Source of the DNA: Pseudomonas wuhanensis
GTDB taxonomy: Bacteria; Pseudomonadota; Gammaproteobacteria; Pseudomonadales; Pseudomonadaceae
DNA: 64,000 nt
Assembly (NCBI RefSeq): GCF_030687395.1
Contig: NZ_CP117430.1
Location: forward strand, 2,604,001 to 2,668,000
Reading direction: 5' to 3'
The translations under genes were made by a program, and so were the position numbers. The notes beneath the pieces were generated by a model. It was not told the DNA's origin. It saw only the letters and a list, made by a program, of their open reading frames with translations, and made no database searches. Each line of letters starts with the position of its first letter. Position 1 is the first letter of the stretch. This document shows positions 55,495 through 63,853 of this stretch, one piece after another.

Positions 55495-56886
55495 TCAGAT
55501 CTCGTGGCGTAGATGGAAGGATTTCGCCCGGGTCAGGTGTTCATAGCCAAGGCGCGACAGCGTTACGCCGCGCCCGCTGTTTTTCACCCCGGTCCAGGCC
55601 AGGGCCGGGTCCAGATAATCGCAGCGGTTCATGAACACGGTGCCGGTGGCGATCTCGTTACCGAGGCGTTCGGCGGCGACGAGGTCTTGCGTCCAGATAG
55701 AAGCGCTGAGCCCGAACTCACTGTCGTTCATCAACGCGATGGCTTCGTCGTCGCTGGCCACCGGCATGATGCCGACCACCGGACCGAAGCTTTCCTCGCG
55801 CATCACCGCCATTTGATGGGTGACGTCCACCAACACCTGCGGCGCCAGGTAGGCGCTGCCCGGCGTGTCGGCGGGAAAGCCCTTTGGATCGATCATCGCC
55901 CTGGCCCCTTGCGCCAATGCATCGGCAATCTGCCGGCGCACGAATTCAGCGGCGCTCGGCGTGATCAGCGGGCCGAGGGTGGTGGCTTCGTCCAGCGGGT
56001 TGCCCAGTACGTATTGGCGGGTCAAGTCGACGAAGCGCTCGACAAAGGCCGGGTAAATTTTTTTATCGACATAGATGCGCTCGACGGCGCAGCAGCTCTG
56101 CCCGGAGTTGAAGAAACTGCCGTCCACCAGGTTTTCCACCGCATGCTCAAGGTTGGCGTCTGCCCGGACGTAGGCGGGGTCTTTGCCGCCGAGCTCCAGG
56201 CCCACGCCGAGGAAGCGGCCCATGGCGGCAGCTTCCATGGCCTTGCCGGCGTCGACTGAACCGGTGAAATTCACCTGGTGCACGCGTCCTGAAGCGATGA
56301 TCATGGCGGTCTGCTGATGATCGAGCAGCAAGTTGTGGAACAGGCCTTCGGGCAGATGGGCGCGGCGAAACGCTTCGGCGAAACGCTCGCCCACCAGCAG
56401 CGTTTGCGTGGCGTGTTTGAGGATGACGCTGTTGCCGGCCATCAGCGCAGGAATGATCGTATTCACTGCCGTCAGATAGGGGTAGTTCCACGGAGCGACA
56501 ACCAGCACCGTACCCAGCGGCTCGCGTTTGATATAGCGCTGAAAACCCGCGACAGGCGCTGGCTCAATCGCTGCCAACGCTTCAGGCGCAATGGCGATCA
56601 TGTGCCGGGCACGCTCTTCGAATCCGCGCAGCTCGCCAGCGCCAAAGCGTACCGGCCGACCCATCTGCCAGGCCAGTTCCGGCACGATCTCGTCCTTCAT
56701 CGCCAACATCGCATCCACGGCAGCGCTGCAAAACGCGGCGCGTTCGCTCAGTGGTCGGCGTTTCCATTGCGCCTGGGCGGTTTCGGCGGCGACCAGGGCT
56801 TGCTCGATCTGCGCTGCATCGGCACGGCGGCGTTCGGCGTAGACCCGGCCATCGACCGGGGAGATGAGTTGAACGATCTCAGTCAT
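55495..56886 (-). CDS. NAD-dependent aldehyde dehydrogenase
   Basis: The 463-residue protein has VNFTGSVDAGK near residue 215, the glutamate of LELGGKDP and the catalytic cysteine in FFNSGQSCCAVERIYV near 275. It starts nine bases after the glutamine-synthetase-like gene. In the putative pathway it would turn a gamma-glutamyl-amino aldehyde into the corresponding acid, as PuuC does in the putrescine route. Confidence 0.92.
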   Translation of the reverse strand: MTEIVQLISPVDGRVYAERRRADAAQIEQALVAAETAQAQWKRRPLSERAAFCSAAVDAMLAMKDEIVPELAWQMGRPVRFGAGELRGFEERARHMIAIAPEALAAIEPAPVAGFQRYIKREPLGTVLVVAPWNYPYLTAVNTIIPALMAGNSVILKHATQTLLVGERFAEAFRRAHLPEGLFHNLLLDHQQTAMIIASGRVHQVNFTGSVDAGKAMEAAAMGRFLGVGLELGGKDPAYVRADANLEHAVENLVDGSFFNSGQSCCAVERIYVDKKIYPAFVERFVDLTRQYVLGNPLDEATTLGPLITPSAAEFVRRQIADALAQGARAMIDPKGFPADTPGSAYLAPQVLVDVTHQMAVMREESFGPVVGIMPVASDDEAIALMNDSEFGLSASIWTQDLVAAERLGNEIATGTVFMNRCDYLDPALAWTGVKNSGRGVTLSRLGYEHLTRAKSFHLRHEI

Positions 56887-56895
56887 GGTGTGTGC

Positions 56896-58269
56896 TCAGT
56901 AGCGCTCGAAGCCGCGCTGCAGTTCCCAGTCGGTGATTCGCCGGTCGTACTCTTTCTGTTCCCATTCGGCTGTGTGCACGTAGTGGTCGATCACTTCATC
57001 ACCAAATGCCTCGCGCAACATGCTCGACGCCTTGAGCGCGGCGCAGGCCTCGCGCAGGGTTTTCGACACTTCAGGCAAGTGCTCGTCGACGTAGGCGTCG
57101 CCCTCGAAGGGTGGCGCCAAGGCAAGTTTCTCGTCGATACCGGCCAGCCCGGCAGCGATCAAGGCGGCGAAGGCCAGATAAGGATTGAGGTCGGCACCGC
57201 CGATGCGGCATTCGATGCGGATGGCCTTGCTGCCTTCTGCGCACAAACGAAAGCCTGCGGTGCGATTGTCCCGACTCCACACGGCCCGAGTCGGCGCGAA
57301 AGTACCGGCCTGAAAGCGCTTGTACGAGTTGATATAGGGCGCGAGAAAACAGGTGATGTCGTTGGCGTATTTGAGCTGCCCGGCCACCCAGGAGCGCATC
57401 AGTTTCGACATGCCAAACTCCGCCTTGGGATCAAAGAACAGCGGCTTCTTGGCATTCTTGTCCCATAGCGAATTGTGCACATGGCTGCTGGAACCGGCGG
57501 CGTCATAGCGCCACTTGGCCATGAACGTGATCGCCTTGCCCTGCAGTTGCGCGATCTCCTTGCAGGCGTGCTTGATGATCACGTGGTGATCGGCCATGGT
57601 CAGGGCGTCGGCATAACGGATGTTGATCTCTTCCTGCCCCGCCCCCCATTCACCCTTGGAGTTTTCCACCGGAATGCCGCAGGCCTGCAGGTGTTTGCGA
57701 ATCGCCCGCAGGACCGGCTCCTCGCGGGTGGTCTGCAGGATGTTGTAATCCTCGATGTAATGGCCGGCGGTCTTCGGCTTGTGGTAGTTGCGCTCGTGGA
57801 TCGCCTCATAGCTCTCGTCGAACAGATAGAACTCCAGCTCCGAGGCGAACATGCCGGTATAGCCGCGTTCGCGCAGGCGCTCGACCTGTTTTTTCAGGAT
57901 CGCCCGCGGGCTGTGTGGCAGGTCTCTTCTGTGGTGATGATCGAGCACGTCGCAGAGCACCAGCGCCGTGCATTCAAGCCACGGCACGCGACGCAAGGTG
58001 GCCATGTCGGGTTTCAGTACGAAGTCGCCATAGCCTTTGCTCCAGCTGGCCGCGGCGTAACCCGGCACTGGTTCCATGTCGATGTCGTCGGCCAGCAGGT
58101 AATTGCAACAGTGGGTTTCTTCATGGCCGCTGTCGATGAAAAACTCGACCTGGAATCGCTTGCCGACCAGTCGTCCTTGCATGTCGACCATGCAGACCAA
58201 CACCGTATCGATCTCGCCGGAGGCAGCGGCGCGCTTGAGTGCATCAAAGCTGAGGAGGGGCTCGGTCAT
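56896..58269 (-). CDS. Glutamine-synthetase-like gamma-glutamylamide ligase
   Basis: The 457-residue protein belongs to the glutamine synthetase superfamily (GHYIEDYNILQTTREE, EEINIRYADALTMADHHVIIKHACKEIA, RWRYDAAGSSSHVHNSLWD, NRTAGFRLC). It resembles PuuA and IpuC, which join glutamate to amines with ATP, more than true GlnA. The ATG at 58269 is preferred to one at 58341 because AGGA precedes it and the domain starts there. It heads the operon GS-ALDH-ADH. An amine or amino alcohol is the probable acceptor. Confidence 0.9.
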   Translation of the reverse strand: MTEPLLSFDALKRAAASGEIDTVLVCMVDMQGRLVGKRFQVEFFIDSGHEETHCCNYLLADDIDMEPVPGYAAASWSKGYGDFVLKPDMATLRRVPWLECTALVLCDVLDHHHRRDLPHSPRAILKKQVERLRERGYTGMFASELEFYLFDESYEAIHERNYHKPKTAGHYIEDYNILQTTREEPVLRAIRKHLQACGIPVENSKGEWGAGQEEINIRYADALTMADHHVIIKHACKEIAQLQGKAITFMAKWRYDAAGSSSHVHNSLWDKNAKKPLFFDPKAEFGMSKLMRSWVAGQLKYANDITCFLAPYINSYKRFQAGTFAPTRAVWSRDNRTAGFRLCAEGSKAIRIECRIGGADLNPYLAFAALIAAGLAGIDEKLALAPPFEGDAYVDEHLPEVSKTLREACAALKASSMLREAFGDEVIDHYVHTAEWEQKEYDRRITDWELQRGFERY

Positions 58270-58486
58270 CACGTCAGTCCTGCGTGAAAGGTTTGGGCCT
58301 GTCTGAAATAGCTGTTGCAGACGCTCTCCAGAAGAAACCAAAACCTGCAGAATCGAGCATCGTGAGCAATGAGCTGCTGAAAGCTTAGCCTACTGTTGCT
58401 ATGCGCGAGTTTCGGCCGGATGTGAACGGAGTTGAACCATGGCTCGAGTTATGACTCCGGGCCATGGCCAACAGCGGTCGCCTCGG

Positions 58487-60244
58487 TTAATTCCCGCCCA
58501 CCACCATATGGCTGAACGGCGCCACATACGCCTGCAACGTCACCAGCCCGCCGACCAGAATCGCCAGCACCACGGAGTGGAAAAACACGTAGCGCAGGAT
58601 TTCCCCTTCATGGCCGTACCAGCGGGTGGCGGTGGACGCGACCACGATCGACTGGGCATCGACCATCTTGCCCATGACCCCGCCGGAACTGTTGGCCGCG
58701 GCCATCAATACCGGGCTCAGGCCCAATTGCTCGGCCGTTACCCGTTGCAAGCCACCGAACAGCACGTTGGACGCCGTGTCCGAGCCGGTCAGGGCAACGC
58801 CGAGCCAGCCGAGCAGCGTGCCGAACATCGGGTAGAAAATGCCCGTTGCGGCGAAGGCCAGGCCCATCGTGGCGTCCAGGCCCGAGTAGCGGGTCAGGAA
58901 ACCCAGGGCAAGCATGGCCACAATGGTGATGAGCGAGTAGCGCACCACCCACAGCGTTCGCAGGTAATGGTGCAGCAGCTGCGGAATGGAATAGCCCATC
59001 AGCAGCCCGCCGAGGATCGCCGCCAGCAAGATGCCGCTGCCGGTGCTGGTGAACCAGTTGAACTTGTAGACCGCATCCTCGGTTTTAGCCACGGGCACTA
59101 CGGGCGGAACCTTCTCGATCTGTTGGTGAATGGTGGTGAAGGTCAAGGTCGGGGCAAAGATCGGGTTCGCCTCGCGCATCGGCTTGCCTTGGGGATCGAG
59201 CTTGGCCGAGCTGGTTTGCGGATCTATCGCCGGGCGAGTATCGAACAGGTTCTTGAAGCTCTGGGTGCCCCAGGCGAAGACAAAGACCGTGAGGATGATC
59301 CACGGCATCCACGCGCGCATCACGGCGGGTTTGGCATCGCTGGTAAATATTTCGCTGGGTTGTTCGTCCGGGTCCGCGTCCACGCTGGAGGTGTCGGCCC
59401 GGCCTGACAAGGCGGCGGAGGTGTGCACAGTGGCCGGCTTCCAGACCCTGAGGAAACCGGTCAGGCAGGCCATGGAAATCAGCGCGGCGATTACATCCAC
59501 CAGCATCGGCCCGTGGTAGTTGGACACGAGGAATTGCGGTATGGCGAAGCTGACCCCGGCGACCAGAATCGCCGGCCAGATTTCCAGCATCTTGCGCCAG
59601 CCGGCGAAGGCCCAGATCAGCCAGAACGGCACGATCACCGAGAAGAACGGTAGCTGCCGGCCGACCATCATCGACAGCTCCATTTCATCCAGCCCGGTCA
59701 CTTTGGCCAAGGTGATGATGGGCGTGCCCAAGGCGCCGAACGCCACGGGCGCGGTATTGGCGATCAGTGCCAGGCCAGACGCGGCCAGGGGCGAAAAGCC
59801 CAGCCCGATCAGAATGGCCCCGGTCACCGCCACGGGGGTGCCGAAACCTGCGGCCCCTTCGAAGAAAGCACCAAAGCAGAAGGCAATCAGCAGCAGTTGC
59901 AGGCGTCGATCGTCGGTGATGCGCGCCAGGGAATCCTGCAGCACTTTGAACGAACCGTTCTCGGTGGTCAGCCGGTGCAGGAAGATGATGTTGAGCACGA
60001 TCCAGCCGATCGGCAACAGACCGTTGGCGGCACCGTAAAGCGCGGCCGAGCCCGCCATGTTCGCGGGCATGCCGAAGGCGAAAATCGAAATCAGCAAGGC
60101 CGAGCCCAGGGCCAACAACGCCGCCAGATGCGCCTTGATGTGGAAAAACGCCAGGGAGACCAGCATCACCACCACCGGCACCGCCGCCATGATGGTTGAT
60201 AGCATCGGGTTATCGAAAGGGTCGTAGATTTGCTGCCAGACCAT
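58487..60244 (-). CDS. lldP: L-lactate permease family transporter
   Basis: The 585-residue protein has about 13 membrane helices and the LldP/GlcA pattern (FCFGAFFEGAAGFGTPVAVTGAILIGLGF, ANTAPVAFGALGTPI). It imports lactate or glycolate with protons. AGAGGTGG before the ATG at 60244 sets the start. No lactate dehydrogenase gene is near, so it is separate from the usual lldPDE arrangement. A weak CCATGGC/GCCATGG hairpin follows the stop near 58437-58468. Confidence 0.92.
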   Translation of the reverse strand: MVWQQIYDPFDNPMLSTIMAAVPVVVMLVSLAFFHIKAHLAALLALGSALLISIFAFGMPANMAGSAALYGAANGLLPIGWIVLNIIFLHRLTTENGSFKVLQDSLARITDDRRLQLLLIAFCFGAFFEGAAGFGTPVAVTGAILIGLGFSPLAASGLALIANTAPVAFGALGTPIITLAKVTGLDEMELSMMVGRQLPFFSVIVPFWLIWAFAGWRKMLEIWPAILVAGVSFAIPQFLVSNYHGPMLVDVIAALISMACLTGFLRVWKPATVHTSAALSGRADTSSVDADPDEQPSEIFTSDAKPAVMRAWMPWIILTVFVFAWGTQSFKNLFDTRPAIDPQTSSAKLDPQGKPMREANPIFAPTLTFTTIHQQIEKVPPVVPVAKTEDAVYKFNWFTSTGSGILLAAILGGLLMGYSIPQLLHHYLRTLWVVRYSLITIVAMLALGFLTRYSGLDATMGLAFAATGIFYPMFGTLLGWLGVALTGSDTASNVLFGGLQRVTAEQLGLSPVLMAAANSSGGVMGKMVDAQSIVVASTATRWYGHEGEILRYVFFHSVVLAILVGGLVTLQAYVAPFSHMVVGGN

Positions 60245-60345
60245 GTTCCACCTCTGCTTTTTATTGTTGTAGCGCAGGCCCCCATGGGGGAAGGTGGCTT
60301 GTAGTATAGGTGGCATTACGCTGCTGTCCTGGCGGGGCCAGCCGT

Positions 60346-60987
60346 TCAGGTTTCGAGGCCGACCCCGAGGCGTGCGCTCCTTTCGACCATCGCCACGATC
60401 GTTGCGAAAAGTTCGTCTTGTGCCTGCACTGGTGTGATCTCTCCGATCGCGGCGGCATGGGACAGCGCCTCGGCTGCACCGATCATCGCCCGAAGACTCG
60501 CCGGAGCGATTTCACCCGTTCCGGCGAAGGGAAGGAGGGCGTTGCGGCACTTGTCCATGAAGATCGCTTCGTACTCGCGCTTGATCTTTTCCAGTTCGGG
60601 CGAGCTGGTCAACGCGGCGATCACGCCGGGTATCTCGCGGCCCTGAAGAAGGACGCAATCAACATAAGACGAGGCGATGACCATTGCCTTGCTGGCCAGG
60701 CTCGGTTCACTGGTTTGAAGCGCGGCGTCCATAAGCGCGGTCTGACGCGCGTCGAACTCCTGATAAAGCGCCGCCAGCAACCCGGGGCGGGTGGTGAAAT
60801 GGTCGTAAACCACCGGTTTGGTAACCCCCGCCTGTTCGGCGAGCCGGCCCAGGGTCAAGGCTTCCGTGCCTTCTTCTCGAACCAGTTGCCAGGCGACATC
60901 CAGCAACTGGCGCTGGCGCTCTTCCCGCGACATCCGGCGACGCGGTGGCGGGCTGGAATCCTGCTCATGTGTTTCGGTGCTTGACAT
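60346..60987 (-). CDS. TetR-family transcriptional regulator
   Basis: The 213-residue protein has the TetR helix-turn-helix in LTLGRLAEQAGVTKPVVYDHF (residues 45-65). It is divergent from a quinone reductase gene 101 bases away, with two TACCAARAGTA repeats between. It probably represses that gene and itself. Confidence 0.9.
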   Translation of the reverse strand: MSSTETHEQDSSPPPRRRMSREERQRQLLDVAWQLVREEGTEALTLGRLAEQAGVTKPVVYDHFTTRPGLLAALYQEFDARQTALMDAALQTSEPSLASKAMVIASSYVDCVLLQGREIPGVIAALTSSPELEKIKREYEAIFMDKCRNALLPFAGTGEIAPASLRAMIGAAEALSHAAAIGEITPVQAQDELFATIVAMVERSARLGVGLET

Positions 60988-60994
60988 GCTTATG

Positions 60995-61033
60995 TACCAA
61001 AAGTAGTTTACTGATCGTAACTTACCAAGAGTA
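60995..61033. promoter_or_regulatory. Direct-repeat operator of the TetR/quinone reductase pair
   Basis: TACCAAAAGTA (60995-61005) and TACCAAGAGTA (61023-61033) are direct repeats 28 bases apart. Each has TAC and GTA ends, and they bracket the likely divergent promoters. Confidence 0.6.
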
Positions 61034-61088
61034 TATAAGGCCCGCTTCTAGCCCTCAATCACTCATTCCGTAGCAGGGAGTTTCCGAC

Positions 61089-61742
61089 ATGCACGCGCTC
61101 ATTGTTGTAGCTCACCATGATGTCCAGTCACTCACCCATAGCCTCGCCAGGCAGATCGCCGAAGGTGTCTCCGGGGCCAATCCCGACAACTCTTTCGAAA
61201 TCGCGGACCTCTGGGCGCAAGGGTTCGATCCGAGGTTCGGCGCGGCCGATCTTGCCGTCCATCACCGAGAAGCCCCACCACCCGCCGATGTGGCCGCCGA
61301 GCAGGCGAGGATCGATCGTGCCGATGCGCTGGTGCTGGTCTATCCGGTTTATTGGTGGTCGATGCCGGCGCTGCTCAAAGGCTGGATCGATCGGGTGTTC
61401 GCCAATGGCTGGGCGTTCGATTTCAGTGCGGATGCCAAGTTGGAGAAGAAGCTTCGCCATCTGCGGGTTCACCTTGTGGGTGTCGGCGGCGCCGACGCGG
61501 GAACCTATGCGCGCCACGGTTATGCCGACGCCATGAAGACGCAGATCGACCATGGGATCTTCGATTATTGCGGTGCCAGCGTAGTGACGTCCGAGCTGCT
61601 GCTCGACTCGGAAATCCAGGCGCCGACGGTTCATCTGGAGGCTGCGCGGCTGATTGGTCGTGTTCTTTTCGGTGCATCCAGGCGCAGCGATGCGGCTCAG
61701 GATATTCACCATTGCCGACCGGTCAGTGCCGATGCTTTTTGA
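61089..61742 (+). CDS. NAD(P)H:quinone reductase (flavodoxin fold)
   Basis: The 217-residue protein has the NQO1/Kef-like flavodoxin fold: MHALIVVAHHD at the start, LVYPVYWWSMPALLKGWIDRVF near residue 78 and GVGGADAGTYARHGY near 138. It would reduce quinones by two electrons using FAD or FMN. Its control by the divergent TetR protein suggests induction by quinones or similar electrophiles. Confidence 0.88.
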   Translation: MHALIVVAHHDVQSLTHSLARQIAEGVSGANPDNSFEIADLWAQGFDPRFGAADLAVHHREAPPPADVAAEQARIDRADALVLVYPVYWWSMPALLKGWIDRVFANGWAFDFSADAKLEKKLRHLRVHLVGVGGADAGTYARHGYADAMKTQIDHGIFDYCGASVVTSELLLDSEIQAPTVHLEAARLIGRVLFGASRRSDAAQDIHHCRPVSADAF

Positions 61743-61746
61743 AAGA

Positions 61747-61945
61747 CAAAAAAAGAGCCTCGAAGCTCTTTGATGGGGAGGAAGTAGAGCCAGAGGCTCA
61801 AGATGCGCATGAAACAAGTGGTGAGCTTATTGGGGTTCAGTTCACTCACCACCTACGCAGCGGCTTAAACCTCCAACCGCTACGTATCACCATCCTAAGA
61901 AGCCGGGGGCTGGCACTCAAGTACCATTAGTCTAATCCCCCCGGC
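61747..61945 (-). ncRNA. Candidate small RNA with terminator
   Basis: On the minus strand AAAGAGC and GCTCTTT form a tight hairpin (61749-61772) followed by a run of seven T, although no protein gene on that strand ends here. Upstream on the same strand lies the inverted repeat GTGAGCTT-like GTGGTGAG/CTCACCAC (near 61819-61853) and further GC-rich stems up to 61945. The hairpin could also end the quinone reductase transcript on the plus strand, but the T run there is only three bases. No known RNA family is recognised. Confidence 0.4.
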
Positions 61946-61961
61946 CAACCGGCCGATCCAA

Positions 61962-62050
61962 TGTGGCGAGGGAGCTTGCTCCCGCTGGGACATCGGCGTC
62001 TGTTTTGCGACTGCTTCGCAGCCGAGCGGGAGCAAGCTCCCTCGCCACAG
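61962..62050. repeat. REP doublet (GTGGCGAGGGAGCTTGC family)
   Basis: Two inverted copies of GTGGCGAGGGAGCTTGC separated by about 45 bases. A single copy of the same family lies at 18932. Confidence 0.88.
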
Positions 62051-62160
62051 GGTGATGTCTTTTCTAGAGACCTTGACCGACCGACATTGGGCTTATTGAC
62101 CGTTTTCCACAGTGCTCCAGACGCGAGTGCGTACGCGCTTGGTGAGGTTCAAGACGGTAT

Positions 62161-63099
62161 CTACCCCTGTCTGAACACCAACGCCTTCAACCCGCACTCA
62201 ACATCGGCATCGGGAAACTCCGGCGGATTCTCCAGCCGCTGCTCAAACCGCAGGCTCGGCGCTTCGCGGGTGACGCCATCAATAAGAAAGTCCGCACCGA
62301 ACGCCGGATCGTTCATACAAGCCAGTACCGTGCCCTGAGGGCTGAGCAATTCCGGCAGGCGGCGCAGCACGCGCTGGTAATCCTTGGTCAGCAGAAAACT
62401 GCCTTTCTGAAAGGACGGCGGGTCGATAATCACCAGGTCGTATGGACCCTTGCCGATCACCTTGCCCCAGGACTTGAACAGGTCATGGCCGAGAAAACTC
62501 ACCTTGCTCAGGTCATGGCCGTTGAGCCGGTGATTGTCGCGGCCACGGCTCAGGGCCGGGCTGGACATGTCCAGATTGACCACATGCAACGCGCCCCCCT
62601 CGATGGCCGCTACCGAGAAGCCGCAGGTATAGGCGAACAGATTCAACACGCGTTTGCCCTGAGCATTGGCCCGCACCCAGTCGCGGCCGAAGCGCATGTC
62701 GAGGAACAGGCCGGTGTTCTGTTTGCGGCCCAGGTCCACGCGATAATGCAGGCCGCCCTCGGTGATCGTCATCTCGTCGATCGGCTCCCCGAGCAGCCAT
62801 TCGGTGGTGCTTTGCAGCAGATAGCGATGTTGCAGCAGCAAGGTGTGCGCGCCGGATTGTTTCCACGCTGGCGCCTGAGTGATCTCCATCAGCAACCGCT
62901 TCAAATCCTCCAGTTGCGCAGGGGCTGGCTCCTTGAACAGCGAGACCAGCACCACGCCCTGCAGCCAGTCGACGGTCAACTGCTCCAGCCCCGGCCAGCA
63001 GCGGCCACGGCCGTGGAACAGCCGACGGGTTTCTGCGGGCGCAGCCGCAAGCGCTGTCAGCAAATGGTCGTGGAGGACGGAGAGGGCATCTGGGTTCAT
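62161..63099 (-). CDS. Class I SAM methyltransferase (RlmI/RlmK-like)
   Basis: From the ATG at 63099 the product is 312 residues. The core has GKRVLNLFAYTCGFSVAAIEGGA near 165, NLDMSSPALSRGRDNHRLNG near 190 and the catalytic-loop motif IIDPPSFQKGSF near 240, the pattern of rRNA large-subunit 5-methylcytosine and guanine methyltransferases of the RlmI/RlmK group. The N-terminal PUA domain of RlmI is absent. A 23S rRNA substrate is likely but not shown. Confidence 0.87.
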   Translation of the reverse strand: MNPDALSVLHDHLLTALAAAPAETRRLFHGRGRCWPGLEQLTVDWLQGVVLVSLFKEPAPAQLEDLKRLLMEITQAPAWKQSGAHTLLLQHRYLLQSTTEWLLGEPIDEMTITEGGLHYRVDLGRKQNTGLFLDMRFGRDWVRANAQGKRVLNLFAYTCGFSVAAIEGGALHVVNLDMSSPALSRGRDNHRLNGHDLSKVSFLGHDLFKSWGKVIGKGPYDLVIIDPPSFQKGSFLLTKDYQRVLRRLPELLSPQGTVLACMNDPAFGADFLIDGVTREAPSLRFEQRLENPPEFPDADVECGLKALVFRQG

Positions 63100-63300
63100 C
63101 GGGCAAAGTCGGCCGTGCAGGGGGGGGCGGCATTTTAACCACAATTATGCGCTGACAAACGGTCGTATTTGTCAGCCTGGACGGAGAATGTTCACGTCAG
63201 GTGTATCAAAAATGAATTTCCGCGAAGTCCGCTGCTCATACCTGTAGGTGGCGGATTTGAGCCTGCGAAACCATTTACGCAATCAGGGAGTGACACAGTC

Positions 63301-63708
63301 ATGAGTCCAGTATCGACGGCGGGCGCGCACTTGTCTGGCGGTTTGATTCTTGTGGTTGAGGACGACCCGTTGATCCTGGAGTTTCTGTGCGAAATTCTTC
63401 AGGAGGAAGGCTTTGCGGTTGAACCACAGGTCAGCGCGGACGCCGCGTCGCAGTTTCTGGAGCAGCACGCGCCGGAGGTGGGGCTTTTGCTGACGGACAT
63501 CACCATGCCGGGCAAACTCAATGGCGCGGACCTGGCCAATCAGTTCGGCGACCGTTGGCCGGACAAACCGATCATGATCATGTCTGGCTTCGAAACCCCG
63601 AAAAGTTCCGGGGTCAAACATCCGGTTTCGTTCATCAGGAAACCTTGGGCGGTGGGGCAGTTGCTCGATTGTGTGCAAAGCGCCTTGCATCCAAGCCGGC
63701 CCCTGTAG
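63301..63708 (+). CDS. Single-domain response regulator
   Basis: The 135-residue protein is one receiver domain with the acidic pair Asp21/Asp22, phosphorylation site Asp66 (LLTDITMPG), Ser95 and Lys114 (IRKPW). There is no output domain. GGGAG precedes the ATG. No sensor kinase gene is adjacent, so it probably works with a remote hybrid kinase. Its stop codon lies at the edge of a REP element. Confidence 0.9.
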   Translation: MSPVSTAGAHLSGGLILVVEDDPLILEFLCEILQEEGFAVEPQVSADAASQFLEQHAPEVGLLLTDITMPGKLNGADLANQFGDRWPDKPIMIMSGFETPKSSGVKHPVSFIRKPWAVGQLLDCVQSALHPSRPL

Positions 63709-63780
63709 GCGCTGCCGCAGGCTGCGATCTTTTGATTTTGCTTTAATTTCAAAGCGAAGATCACAGCCTGCGGCAGCGCC
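63708..63780. repeat. REP inverted repeat
   Basis: GGCGCTGCCGCAGGCTGCGA and its inverted copy bracket a 20-base AT-rich loop, directly after the response regulator stop. It could also stop transcription. Confidence 0.85.
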
Positions 63781-63853
63781 TGCGCGGGTGATGTACATTG
63801 CCTGACAACATTCGCCTGGTTCTGGAAATCGTCCTTTGTCCGTTCAAGCCTCC

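Noticed and set aside
56317..57468. Open frame of 383 codons across the ALDH and GS genes on the plus strand
   Set aside because: It overlaps two well-supported genes on the other strand and has no recognisable domain.
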